Assembly (NCBI GenBank): GCA_009380045.1
Contig: WHSN01000011.1
Span: forward strand, 1-49,747
Direction: 5' to 3'
DNA length: 49,747 nt
Source: Luteitalea sp.
GTDB taxonomy: Bacteria; Acidobacteriota; Vicinamibacteria; Vicinamibacterales; CAVVIG01
The position numbers and the translations under genes are program-made. The notes beneath the pieces were generated by a model. That model was not told the DNA's origin. It made no database searches and saw nothing but the letters and a program-made list of their open reading frames with translations. Positions 42,852 through 49,747 of the stretch are shown here, piece by piece; the first letter of the stretch is position 1; the number at the start of each line of letters is the position of its first letter.

Positions 42852-42999
42852 CGAGGAAGTGCCCGCTGGATGCTGCTACATCCAGCGGGCGTGTCGAACA
42901 CCGGGTCCTGGAGAGGAACCGCTCACGCGCTGCGCATGAAGCGTCCGACGCCGGAAGTCTACGGCTCCGCTTAGTGGCGCGCAAGTCGGAGGGGACGTC
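42852..42999 (+). ncRNA. Structured 5' leader L1 of the TonB receptor gene
   Basis: Elements in order: a perfect 12-bp hairpin (42861-42872 with 42879-42890, 6-base loop); 32 bases containing CGAAC and CCTGGA; a second hairpin (42923-42939) with a conserved C-A mismatch; GCGTCC (42941-42946); then the ribosome site GGAGGGG (42988-42994) running into GGACGT (42993-42998) right before ATG 43000. GCGTCC can pair with GGACGT and cover the ribosome site. The same order and spacing recur at 46431-46580. No known riboswitch consensus (cobalamin, Moco, NiCo) was recognised. A 12-codon ORF starts in the second hairpin (42936-42974). Confidence 0.65.
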
Positions 43000-45345
43000 A
43001 TGAAGCGAAGTCGAAGCCTTGCGGGTTTTGGTGCGGTCGTTCTCCTGGTCGGTGTCATCGTCCTCGTTGGCGGCGCGCAGATAGCCGCACAGTCGAACGG
43101 GAGCTCCGGCAGTCGCATTGAGGCGGCGATATCGGGTGTTGTGCGCGATCCATCCGGAGCCATCATTCCACGATCGACGATCGTCATTCGTCACGATTCA
43201 TCCCGCCTCGAGTACGTTCTCGACGGCAACACGGACGGCAGCTTCGCCGCAACCCGGCTCACGCCCGGCCGTTATATCGTCACGGCTTCGGCTCCCGGCT
43301 TTGGCATCGCGACTCACACGGTCGAAGCGCCCCCGGCAGAAGCACTCACCATCACGCTCTCCCCTGCTCCTGTCGTCGAACAGGTGACCGTGGTCTCCGC
43401 GTCACGACAAGAGGAGCTCAGGGACACGCTCAACACCCGCGTGGACGTCATCACACGCAGCCGCATCGAGGAAACGGGAGGCCATGAAACGGTTGGTGAG
43501 GTTCTGCGTGAACTGCCGGGTGTTATCACCCGACGCGGATCGGAGACTGCTGGTGCGGCGGGCGAACAGATTCAGGGGATCGATTCGCGTCAGGTGCTGG
43601 TGCTGGTTGACGGGCAGCCGATTGTCGGCGCGCGAGGGATCAAGCGTGGCGGAGTCCTCAATCTCGATCGTCAGTCCACGGCGCGGCTCGAGCGCGTCGA
43701 GGTAGTCAAGGGTGCCGCCTCAGCTCTCTACGGGTCCGAGGCGCTCGGTGGGGTCATCAACTTGATCACGCGGGAGCCGTCCTCGCCGGTTGATGCCACG
43801 GTGGCCCTCTCCGGTGGAAACCTTGGCGCGATCGGCGCGCGAGTCGATGCGGGATTCAACCGAGACAGGACGTACGGCGTCTTCAGCGTGGAACGGTACG
43901 AGCATGACGGGTTCGATCTCACGCCGGGTACTTTCGATACCACCGGCGCGCCGTATCGACGCTACGACGCTCTCGCCAAGCTGCACCGACAGTTCAGGCC
44001 GTCGTTTTCGCTCGCAGGCTTGGTGACGGGCTATCACAACGACACGGCCGGACGGTCGAACGGCGAGCTGGGACCCCAGGAAGATGACATTCGCGACCAG
44101 GCCCTGAGCGTCAATCTCACCGGGAATTGGCTGGTCAGTCGGAATACGACCCTCGAGGCGCGCGGGTACTTCTCGAGCTACTCCGAAGAGGCAGCGGGGC
44201 GTCTTGCCCCGCCACGATCGACGCCCCTCGAGCCGGGCACGCTTGAGCAGCGTTTCGGAAAAGTGGATCTGACTGCCGCGCACACCATCGGCTCTCGCCA
44301 GATGCTGCAGGCCGGCATCGAGTGGTCGCGCGATCACTACGAGGGCACGAATCGGGTACGGGACGAAGCGGCAGGCCACGAGGCGGACACGACGGTGCTC
44401 TGGGCGCAACATCGGTGGAGCGTCAGCAGCCGTCTGACCACGACGGTTGGCGCGCGCGTCGATAGGCGCTCCGAATTCGAAACGGCAGTATCTCCGAAAG
44501 TTGCGGCGAACCTCCGCGTCACGGACAACCTGCGGGCGCGGGGGTCCTACGGACGCGGGTTTCGCGCGCCAGACCTCGGGCAGCTGTACTACCGCTTTCT
44601 GAGCCCCTCAAGCTTCTACCAAGTCATCGGGAATCCGGCCCTGGCGCCCGAGTATGCGCATTCGTGGCAGTTTGGCGGCGAGTACACGGCACCCCGGCGA
44701 CGGGCCCGTCTGGGTGTGAACGTCTTCCGCAACGATGTGCGGGATCTGATCGAATCCGTCAGCCTGGGTTTCGTGGCGACTCCGGCGCAGCTCTCTGCGC
44801 TGCTGGCTCGCGAAGGACTCGATCCGTCATTCCGTCCTGCGTTTGGCCGTCTTCTGTTGACGTATCGAAACCTGTTCGATGTGGTCACGCAGGGTGTGGA
44901 GCTGGACACGCAGGCCGCACTCACGAGCGCGATCTCACTGGGCGGCGCATACACCTATCTCTCGGCGCGTGACACTGAGACGGATCTGGCGTTGACCGGC
45001 CGTCATCGCCATCACGGGCACGTTCGCGTGTCCTGGCAGCCGGCGCAGTCTGGCCTGCGCGCGAGCCTTCGCGGCACGTTCTTCAGCTCGTGGATCGCCA
45101 CGCGAGCCACAACCGCAGGCGTCGTACAGGACACCGTCGCGCCGAAGTTTGCGCTCTGGGATGTGTTCGTCTCGCAGCGGATCACACGCGGGCTTTCTGC
45201 GTTCCTGACCGTCGATAACCTTGCCGACAGTCAGGACCCAAATACAGGCGTGCTGTTGGCCACTGGCGCGCCGGCTCCAATCTATCGCCCTGACGCAGGA
45301 CGCACTGCACGTGTGGGCGTGCAATGGTCGTTCTCGGCCCGGTGA
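43000..45345 (+). CDS. TonB-dependent outer-membrane receptor with N-terminal carboxypeptidase-regulatory-like domain
   Basis: A 781-residue outer-membrane receptor. A signal peptide covers about residues 1-31 (GGAQIAAQ), a beta-sandwich domain about residues 40-125 (ISGVVRDPSGAIIPRSTIVI, PGRYIVTASAPGF), a plug about 130-245 (VVSASRQEELRDTLNTRVDVITRSRIEE, GEVLRELPGVITRRG, VLVLVDGQPIVGARG, LERVEVVKGAASALYGSEALGGVINLITR) and a barrel to the C-terminus (GRGFRAPDLGQLYYRF). It has CirA/BtuB-like plug features; the ligand is unknown. The strong ribosome site GGAGGGG may be masked by the leader. The next gene encodes an exported CbiX-like protein, which hints at a metal or tetrapyrrole substrate. 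Confidence 0.92.
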   Translation: MKRSRSLAGFGAVVLLVGVIVLVGGAQIAAQSNGSSGSRIEAAISGVVRDPSGAIIPRSTIVIRHDSSRLEYVLDGNTDGSFAATRLTPGRYIVTASAPGFGIATHTVEAPPAEALTITLSPAPVVEQVTVVSASRQEELRDTLNTRVDVITRSRIEETGGHETVGEVLRELPGVITRRGSETAGAAGEQIQGIDSRQVLVLVDGQPIVGARGIKRGGVLNLDRQSTARLERVEVVKGAASALYGSEALGGVINLITREPSSPVDATVALSGGNLGAIGARVDAGFNRDRTYGVFSVERYEHDGFDLTPGTFDTTGAPYRRYDALAKLHRQFRPSFSLAGLVTGYHNDTAGRSNGELGPQEDDIRDQALSVNLTGNWLVSRNTTLEARGYFSSYSEEAAGRLAPPRSTPLEPGTLEQRFGKVDLTAAHTIGSRQMLQAGIEWSRDHYEGTNRVRDEAAGHEADTTVLWAQHRWSVSSRLTTTVGARVDRRSEFETAVSPKVAANLRVTDNLRARGSYGRGFRAPDLGQLYYRFLSPSSFYQVIGNPALAPEYAHSWQFGGEYTAPRRRARLGVNVFRNDVRDLIESVSLGFVATPAQLSALLAREGLDPSFRPAFGRLLLTYRNLFDVVTQGVELDTQAALTSAISLGGAYTYLSARDTETDLALTGRHRHHGHVRVSWQPAQSGLRASLRGTFFSSWIATRATTAGVVQDTVAPKFALWDVFVSQRITRGLSAFLTVDNLADSQDPNTGVLLATGAPAPIYRPDAGRTARVGVQWSFSAR

Positions 45346-45377
45346 CACCGCGCCCCAAGGCTGACAGGAGTACGTGC

Positions 45378-46304
45378 ATGTTGAAGATCCGGATCATTTT
45401 CGCGCTGCTGGTGCTCGCCGTGCCTGTCGCGCGCACGTCGTACGCCGATACCGGCATCCTGCTGCTCGCGCATGGCGCCAGTGGAGAGTGGAACGCACGT
45501 GTGACGGAGCTGGCTGGGCAGATTGACCGAACGAGGCCAACCGAGGTCGCGTTCGGAATGGCGACGCGTGCAAATCTGCAAGCCGGCGTCGATCGCCTTG
45601 CGGCGCGCGGTGTGACCGAGATTGTCGCGGTGCCGCTCTTCGTCTCGTCATGGAGCTCGGTCATTACGTCTACCGAGTACCTGCTTGGCCAGCGAGCCGA
45701 AGCGCCTGCTGCGCTCGCAGCATACGCAAAGATGAACCACGCGCAACCCGCCCCAGCCGCGACATCGGGTTCTGGGCCTGCAGGGCACGAAGGCCATACC
45801 GCGGTCGCGGACGGAACGACTCCGGTGAAATCGCCAGTGCCCATTCGCATGACGCCGGCCCTCAACGATCACCCGATCGTGGCGGACATTCTGGTGAGCC
45901 GGGCGCGTTCGATCAGTCGCGATCCAGCCGAGGAGGCGCTCGTCATCGTCGCCCACGGTCCGAATGAAGACGAGGACAACCGGCGGTGGTTGGCGGATAT
46001 GGCATCGCTGGCGACCCGGATCGGGAACACTGCGCGATTCGCGTCAATTGACTACCTGACGCTTCGTGATGACGCGCCGAAGCCGGTTCGGGATCGAGCG
46101 ACCGTGGAGCTCCGTGCACTGGTCGCGAAGAGTAGTGCAAGGGGGCAGCGCGTCCTCATCGTCCCGCTGCTCATCTCATTGGGGGGCATCGATCGAGGTC
46201 TCCGGGAGCGCCTCGATGGCATGACCTACGTGATGGCCGACGCAGCCTTGCTGCCCGATGAGCGGCTTGTCACGTGGGTGCTGGCGATGGCCGGGACTCG
46301 CTGA
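45378..46304 (+). CDS. Exported CbiX/sirohydrochlorin-chelatase-like protein
   Basis: A 308-residue protein from ATG 45378 (AGGAG 8 bases upstream). The signal peptide is MLKIRIIFALLVLAVPVARTSYA. The mature part has two CbiX-type half domains: TGILLLAHGASGEWNARVTEL with His32 ... VPLFVSSWSSV, and LVIVAHGPNEDEDNRRW with a second AHG at about residue 193 ... VLIVPLLISLGGIDRGL. Cytoplasmic CbiX/CbiK enzymes insert Co2+ or other metal into sirohydrochlorin using two His residues. The second His (usually in GGH) is absent here, and a His-rich linker PAGHEGHTA joins the halves. Export plus a receptor partner suggests periplasmic metal or tetrapyrrole handling rather than biosynthesis. Confidence 0.83.
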   Translation: MLKIRIIFALLVLAVPVARTSYADTGILLLAHGASGEWNARVTELAGQIDRTRPTEVAFGMATRANLQAGVDRLAARGVTEIVAVPLFVSSWSSVITSTEYLLGQRAEAPAALAAYAKMNHAQPAPAATSGSGPAGHEGHTAVADGTTPVKSPVPIRMTPALNDHPIVADILVSRARSISRDPAEEALVIVAHGPNEDEDNRRWLADMASLATRIGNTARFASIDYLTLRDDAPKPVRDRATVELRALVAKSSARGQRVLIVPLLISLGGIDRGLRERLDGMTYVMADAALLPDERLVTWVLAMAGTR

Positions 46305-46430
46305 CCTGGGGGAGCAGCCAAGAAATTGTCATTGATGGAGGCCGAGCACACGCGATCAGGCGGCGCTGAGGTGCGGACCGCCTGGCAGCTCAAAGCAACA
46401 GGAGCGCTCGTGTACTAGAGAGACGCAAGA

Positions 46431-46580
46431 AGAAGCGCCCGCCAGGTGCAGACACACCCGGCGGGCTGCCGAACCAAGGCCTGGAACAGACCATTTCATC
46501 ACGCGCGTGGCGCATGACGCGTCCGGCTCCCGCATCTTACCGGACCTGGCGGTCATCACGCGCGCGGACGGAGGAGACGC
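46431..46580 (+). ncRNA. Structured 5' leader L2 upstream of the PepSY operon
   Basis: Homologous to leader L1. Hairpin 1 is 46437-46448 with 46455-46466 (12 positions, one A-C mismatch, 6-base loop). Compared with L1 it carries two compensatory pair changes (T-A to C-G and A-T to G-C). A 32-base spacer with CGAAC and CCTGGA follows, the same length as in L1, then hairpin 2 (46499-46517) with the same C-A mismatch, GCGTCC (46519-46524), and GGACG (46566-46570) abutting the ribosome site GGAGGAG (46570-46576). The bases 46305-46430 upstream contain no gene and no clear promoter. Confidence 0.65.
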
Positions 46581-46688
46581 GTGCACTCGACCCGACCAAG
46601 AGGCTTGCCCATCGATCCGCAGCTAGCCTCCCTCAATTCACGACATCTGCACATCGACTGGATCCTGTGCTGGGCGGTGCGCTCATGA
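46581..46688 (+). CDS. Small 35-residue ORF translationally coupled to the PepSY gene
   Basis: GTG 46581 lies 4 bases after a very strong ribosome site (GGAGGAG). The frame encodes MHSTRPRGLPIDPQL, then NSRHLHIDWILCWAVRS, and its TGA overlaps the ATG of the PepSY protein (ATGA at 46685). The PepSY start itself has no good ribosome site, so this ORF may control PepSY translation. It contains three His, one Cys and two Trp. No family was recognised. An alternative reading is that the PepSY protein starts at an upstream in-frame ATG (46514), which begins inside the leader. Confidence 0.45.
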   Translation: MHSTRPRGLPIDPQLASLNSRHLHIDWILCWAVRS

Positions 46689-47935
46689 AGCTACGGACGC
46701 TCATCTTCTGGCCCCACCTGATTGCCGGCGTATCGGCCGGCGCGGTGATTCTGCTGATGTCGGTGACGGGCGTGCTCCTGACCTACGAGCGCCAGATGAT
46801 CGCCTGGGCCGACAGCGACTTCCGATCGGTTGTGCCCTCGTCGGGCGCGGAGCGCCTGCCGGTTGAAACGGTACTCGAGAGGTTCAGACAGCAGCGGTCC
46901 GTGGTGCCGACTGCCATCACGATCGGCTCCGCCACTGACGCGCCGGTGACTCTCACGGTGCCGCAGCAGACGCTGTATGCCGACGCATACACGGGGAACC
47001 TGCTCGGAGAAGGATCGGAAGGCGTCCGCCCATTCATGACCGAGCTACGCGCCTGGCATCGCTGGCTGGCGGTGGACGGAGAAGGGCGCCCCGTCGCGCG
47101 CGCCATTACCGGATGGTCCAACTTCATCTTCCTGTTCATCGTCGTCTCCGGCGTGTACCTGTGGTTCCCACGCACATGGATGTGGCGGCAGGTCAAGCCG
47201 GTTGTGGTCTTCAACGGCAAACTGCGCGGCAAGGCGCGCGATTTCAATTGGCATAACGTCATCGGCTCCTGGTCGGCCGTGATCCTGTTTATCGTCGTGC
47301 TCGGCGCGATGCCGATCTCGTTCCCATGGGCGAACGCGCTCGTGTATCGGCTTGTCGGGGAGGAGCCGCCCGCGCCTGCTGGCGGGAGACGTGCGCCAGT
47401 GGCCCGAACGGGCGCCGCGGCATCGGTCCGCGGCGGCGGGAGATCGGACGAAGCGCAGCCGCCCACGGGGCTCGACAGCGGCGCCCGGAATCGGTTCGAC
47501 GGGCTGAACACACTGTGGGCCCGCGCGGAACGGCAGGTGCCCGGCTGGAGAACGATCAACCTGCGAATCCCGACTTCGGCCACGGCACCAGTGGTGTTCG
47601 CCATCGATAAAGGAAACGGCGGGCAGCCGCAGTTGCGCTCGACGCTCACACTCGATCGCTCAACTCGCGACATCCTGAGCTATGAAGACTTTTCCGATCA
47701 GAGCCTCGGCCGACAGCTCCGCAGCATTTTGCGGTTCGCCCATACGGGCGAAGTTTTGGGCATCGGCGGACAGACTCTGGCCGGCTTCGCCTCGGCCGGA
47801 GGCGCCGTGCTCGTTTGGACCGGTCTGGCCCTCGCGATACGACGCTTCCGCGCTTGGCTGAAACGGCGCGCGGGATATGCGGTGCCGCAAGAGCAATCAA
47901 CTTCCGCCGAATCTGGCTTCACAGTGCAGAACTGA
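46685..47935 (+). CDS. PepSY-associated TM-helix membrane protein
   Basis: A 416-residue protein from ATG 46685 (frame open to 46514). Helix 1 is LIFWPHLIAGVSAGAVILLMSVTGVLLTYE, followed by a periplasmic PepSY-like region, then LRAWHRWLAVDGEGRPVARAITGWSNFIFLFIVVSGVYLWFPR, FNWHNVIGSWSAVILFIVVLGAMPISF and a final helix FASAGGAVLVWTGLALAIRRF. His residues in WHRW, FNWHN and RFAHTG are typical of PepSY_TM proteins found with siderophore receptors; they are thought to support ferric-siderophore reduction or release in the inner membrane. It lies 16 bases before the Fiu-like receptor, with which it should be cotranscribed. Confidence 0.88.
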   Translation: MKLRTLIFWPHLIAGVSAGAVILLMSVTGVLLTYERQMIAWADSDFRSVVPSSGAERLPVETVLERFRQQRSVVPTAITIGSATDAPVTLTVPQQTLYADAYTGNLLGEGSEGVRPFMTELRAWHRWLAVDGEGRPVARAITGWSNFIFLFIVVSGVYLWFPRTWMWRQVKPVVVFNGKLRGKARDFNWHNVIGSWSAVILFIVVLGAMPISFPWANALVYRLVGEEPPAPAGGRRAPVARTGAAASVRGGGRSDEAQPPTGLDSGARNRFDGLNTLWARAERQVPGWRTINLRIPTSATAPVVFAIDKGNGGQPQLRSTLTLDRSTRDILSYEDFSDQSLGRQLRSILRFAHTGEVLGIGGQTLAGFASAGGAVLVWTGLALAIRRFRAWLKRRAGYAVPQEQSTSAESGFTVQN

Positions 47936-47951
47936 TAAAGGAGAAAAACTC

Positions 47952-49747
47952 GTGAAAAAGAACAAACTCGAACACAGTCAGGACTCGACCTGCAGCCGCA
48001 AGCGACGCCGCGGCAGGACGCGACTGTTCGTACTCGGGACCAGTGCCGCGTTTGTGGCGTCCACGGCCATGACTGACAGCCTGACTGCAACGGTCTACGC
48101 ACAGGAGCGGCGCCGTGGCTCGCCTTTTACGGCTGTCACATCCACCGCACAGGTATGGGAAGCCCTGGGCGGGGTGCAGAGCGCTCAGGTGCTGCCGTTC
48201 AACATCCCGCCAGGGACGATCGGCTCCGTCGTTGCCTCTTTCGAGGCGGTCACTCGGATCAAGGTCACCATTGCGACCGAGGCGCTGCGCGATCTACGGT
48301 CACCCGGAGTGTCGGGCCAGTTCACCCCCGAACAAGCACTTGAGCGGCTGCTGGCCGGCACAGCCGTGGGATTTGTGTTCACGGCGCCTGATGCCGTCAC
48401 CGTCGAAGTGCGTACGTCGGAATCTGTGGTGGTCGGCGGACGCGCACCCGCGGTGTCCTCACCCAAGTTCACGGAACCACTGCGTGACATCCCGCAGACG
48501 ATCACTGTCGTCCCCTCGTCGGTGATCCAGGCCCAAGGCGCGACTACGCTGCGCGATGTCCTCCGGAACGTGACCGGCATCAGCATCCAGGCCGGCGAGG
48601 GCGGCGTGCCGGCTGGTGACAACCTGTCGATTCGCGGATTCAGCGCGCGCACCGACTTCTTCATCGATGGCGTTCGCGACTCCGGCGGGTACACGAGAGA
48701 CCCCTTCAATGTGGAGCAGGTCGAGGTCGTGAAGGGGCCATCGTCTTCTTATGCGGGACGTGGTTCCACGGGCGGCTCGATCAACCTCGCAACGAAAGCG
48801 CCACAGCTCGCGGCCGCGCGCACGGCCGGCCTGGGCGCCGGCTCTTCGAGCTACAAGCGCGGCACGCTCGACGTCAATCAACCGATCGTCGGCCTCGACG
48901 GCGCGGCCTTCCGCTTCAACGCAATGTGGACGGACGCGGACACGCCCGGCCGTGACGCAGTAACAAGTGAGCGATGGGGCGTGGCGCCGTCGGTCGCGTT
49001 CGGCTTGAACAGCGCAACCCGCGTCACCGCCAGCTACTCCCATCTGGCGCAGGACAACGTGCCGGATTACGGCATTCCGTGGGTACCGGCGGCCAATGTG
49101 CCGCTGCAGGCATATGCCGAGCAGCCGCCGCCCGTGGAGTTCGACAACTTCTACGGCCTGACGAGCCGTGATTACGAGGATACCCTGACCGATACCGTCA
49201 CGGGCGAATTCGAGCACGACTTCACGGGCGCGGCGACGCTGCGCTCGCTGGTGCGCTACGGCCGCACGAAGCGCGATTCCATCATCACAGCACCGCGGTT
49301 CGCGAGCAATACGAGCACCGACATCAGACGGACCGACTGGAAGTCGCGCGACCAGAACGACGCGATCGTGGCAGTGCAGAGCGACGTCACGTCTCGTCTG
49401 GTGACGGGTACCGTGCGGCACACGCTCGTCACGGGTGTGGAAGTGACACGCGAGACGTCGGAGAACCGGACGCGGATCGAAACGGGGCCCGCTGCCCAGC
49501 CACTGACCGATTTGTTCAATCCGAACCCGAGTGACCCGTACCCGAGCCGTCTCGAGCGGAACGGAGCGGTCACTGATGCCACGGCGAATGCTGCTGCGGT
49601 CTACGCGTTCGACACTGTGGAGCTGGCGCCGCAGTTGGAGGTGAGCGGGGGGTTGCGCTTCGATCGCTTTGGACTCGATTACGTGTCGCGGGACGCCGCT
49701 GGGGCCGAGACCCCGCTCGACCGCGTAGACCGGATGGTCAGTTGGCG
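47952..49747 (+). CDS. TonB-dependent siderophore receptor, Fiu-like (incomplete, runs off window)
   Basis: Starts at GTG 47952 with AAGGAG nearby; about 598 residues are visible before the window ends. The N-terminus has KNKLEHSQ, a basic stretch and a signal ending TVYAQ (about residue 51). A secretin/TonB short N-terminal (STN) domain follows (FNIPPGTIGSVVASFEAVT, TPEQALERLLAGTAV), then a plug (PLRDIPQTITVVPSSVIQ, TTLRDVLRNVTGISIQAGEG, LSIRGFSARTDFFIDGVRD, FNVEQVEVVKGPSSSYAGRGSTGGSINLATK). Barrel strands YSHLAQDNVPDYGIPWVP, FYGLTSRDYEDT and TDIRRTDWKSRDQ resemble catecholate receptor Fiu. The STN domain can signal to a FecR-type regulator, but no such pair is in the window. Confidence 0.92.
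   Translation, partial: MKKNKLEHSQDSTCSRKRRRGRTRLFVLGTSAAFVASTAMTDSLTATVYAQERRRGSPFTAVTSTAQVWEALGGVQSAQVLPFNIPPGTIGSVVASFEAVTRIKVTIATEALRDLRSPGVSGQFTPEQALERLLAGTAVGFVFTAPDAVTVEVRTSESVVVGGRAPAVSSPKFTEPLRDIPQTITVVPSSVIQAQGATTLRDVLRNVTGISIQAGEGGVPAGDNLSIRGFSARTDFFIDGVRDSGGYTRDPFNVEQVEVVKGPSSSYAGRGSTGGSINLATKAPQLAAARTAGLGAGSSSYKRGTLDVNQPIVGLDGAAFRFNAMWTDADTPGRDAVTSERWGVAPSVAFGLNSATRVTASYSHLAQDNVPDYGIPWVPAANVPLQAYAEQPPPVEFDNFYGLTSRDYEDTLTDTVTGEFEHDFTGAATLRSLVRYGRTKRDSIITAPRFASNTSTDIRRTDWKSRDQNDAIVAVQSDVTSRLVTGTVRHTLVTGVEVTRETSENRTRIETGPAAQPLTDLFNPNPSDPYPSRLERNGAVTDATANAAAVYAFDTVELAPQLEVSGGLRFDRFGLDYVSRDAAGAETPLDRVDRMVSW

Noticed and set aside
42852-42999. Cobalamin riboswitch upstream of the TonB receptor
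   Set aside because: The conserved B12-box and core words (GCCACTG, CCCGCAACTGT) are absent on both strands; the leader is of another kind.

Overview
The window is GC-rich bacterial DNA with tightly packed genes, many of them overlapping as ATGA or by 10-40 bases. Several traits fit a soil-type Acidobacteriota, possibly class Vicinamibacteria: outer-membrane receptors with a carboxypeptidase-regulatory N-terminal domain, a HAF-repeat secreted protein, an exported methyltransferase, DinB, and large NPCBM and beta-helix secreted proteins. This placement is inference from gene content, not from a marker gene.

Region 1 (57-23453, + strand) is a Wzx/Wzy-type exopolysaccharide locus. In order it encodes a polyprenyl-phosphate sugar-1-phosphate transferase, a GDP-mannose 3,5-epimerase, a WecG/TagA/CpsF glycosyltransferase, a Wzy/ligase-like membrane protein, a GT4 enzyme, a degenerate exported nuclease-like protein, a 1736-residue PQQ-type sugar dehydrogenase carrying five NPCBM and three Ig-like domains, an NDP-sugar dehydratase/epimerase, a sugar-1-phosphate nucleotidyltransferase, a DegT aminotransferase, another GT4, a flippase fused to a methyltransferase, a GT2, a methyltransferase, WecB, a second flippase and a third GT4. 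The genes make, assemble and export a polymer that probably contains an L-galactose-type sugar, an amino sugar and a 2-epimerised HexNAc.

Region 2 (23469-34133, - strand) holds four paralogous exported right-handed beta-helix proteins. Two carry one inserted NPCBM domain, one carries none, and one carries three NPCBM plus Ig-like domains ahead of the helix. NPCBM sequence is shared with the dehydrogenase of region 1, so the two regions form one family-expanded secretome placed beside the polymer genes. Convergent hairpins separate regions 1 and 2.

Region 3 (34603-42310) is mixed: a HAF-repeat protein, DinB, an SGNH hydrolase, a lipoprotein methyltransferase and a LysE exporter. A decayed stretch follows with a frameshifted membrane protein, eroded unknown coding sequence and a truncated response-regulator receiver. 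Then comes a Phd/VapC toxin-antitoxin pair, a C-terminal radC remnant and IS21-like short repeats.

Region 4 (42714-49747, + strand) is a metal/siderophore uptake cluster: a promoter with a Fur-like palindrome, a TonB receptor, an exported CbiX-like protein, a PepSY membrane protein and a Fiu-like siderophore receptor cut by the window end. Two homologous 5' leaders precede the first receptor and the PepSY gene. They share a 12-position hairpin with two compensatory base-pair changes, an identical 32-nt spacing to a second hairpin, and complementarity between a conserved GCGTCC and bases at the ribosome binding site. This is the best candidate in the window for an undescribed regulatory system.
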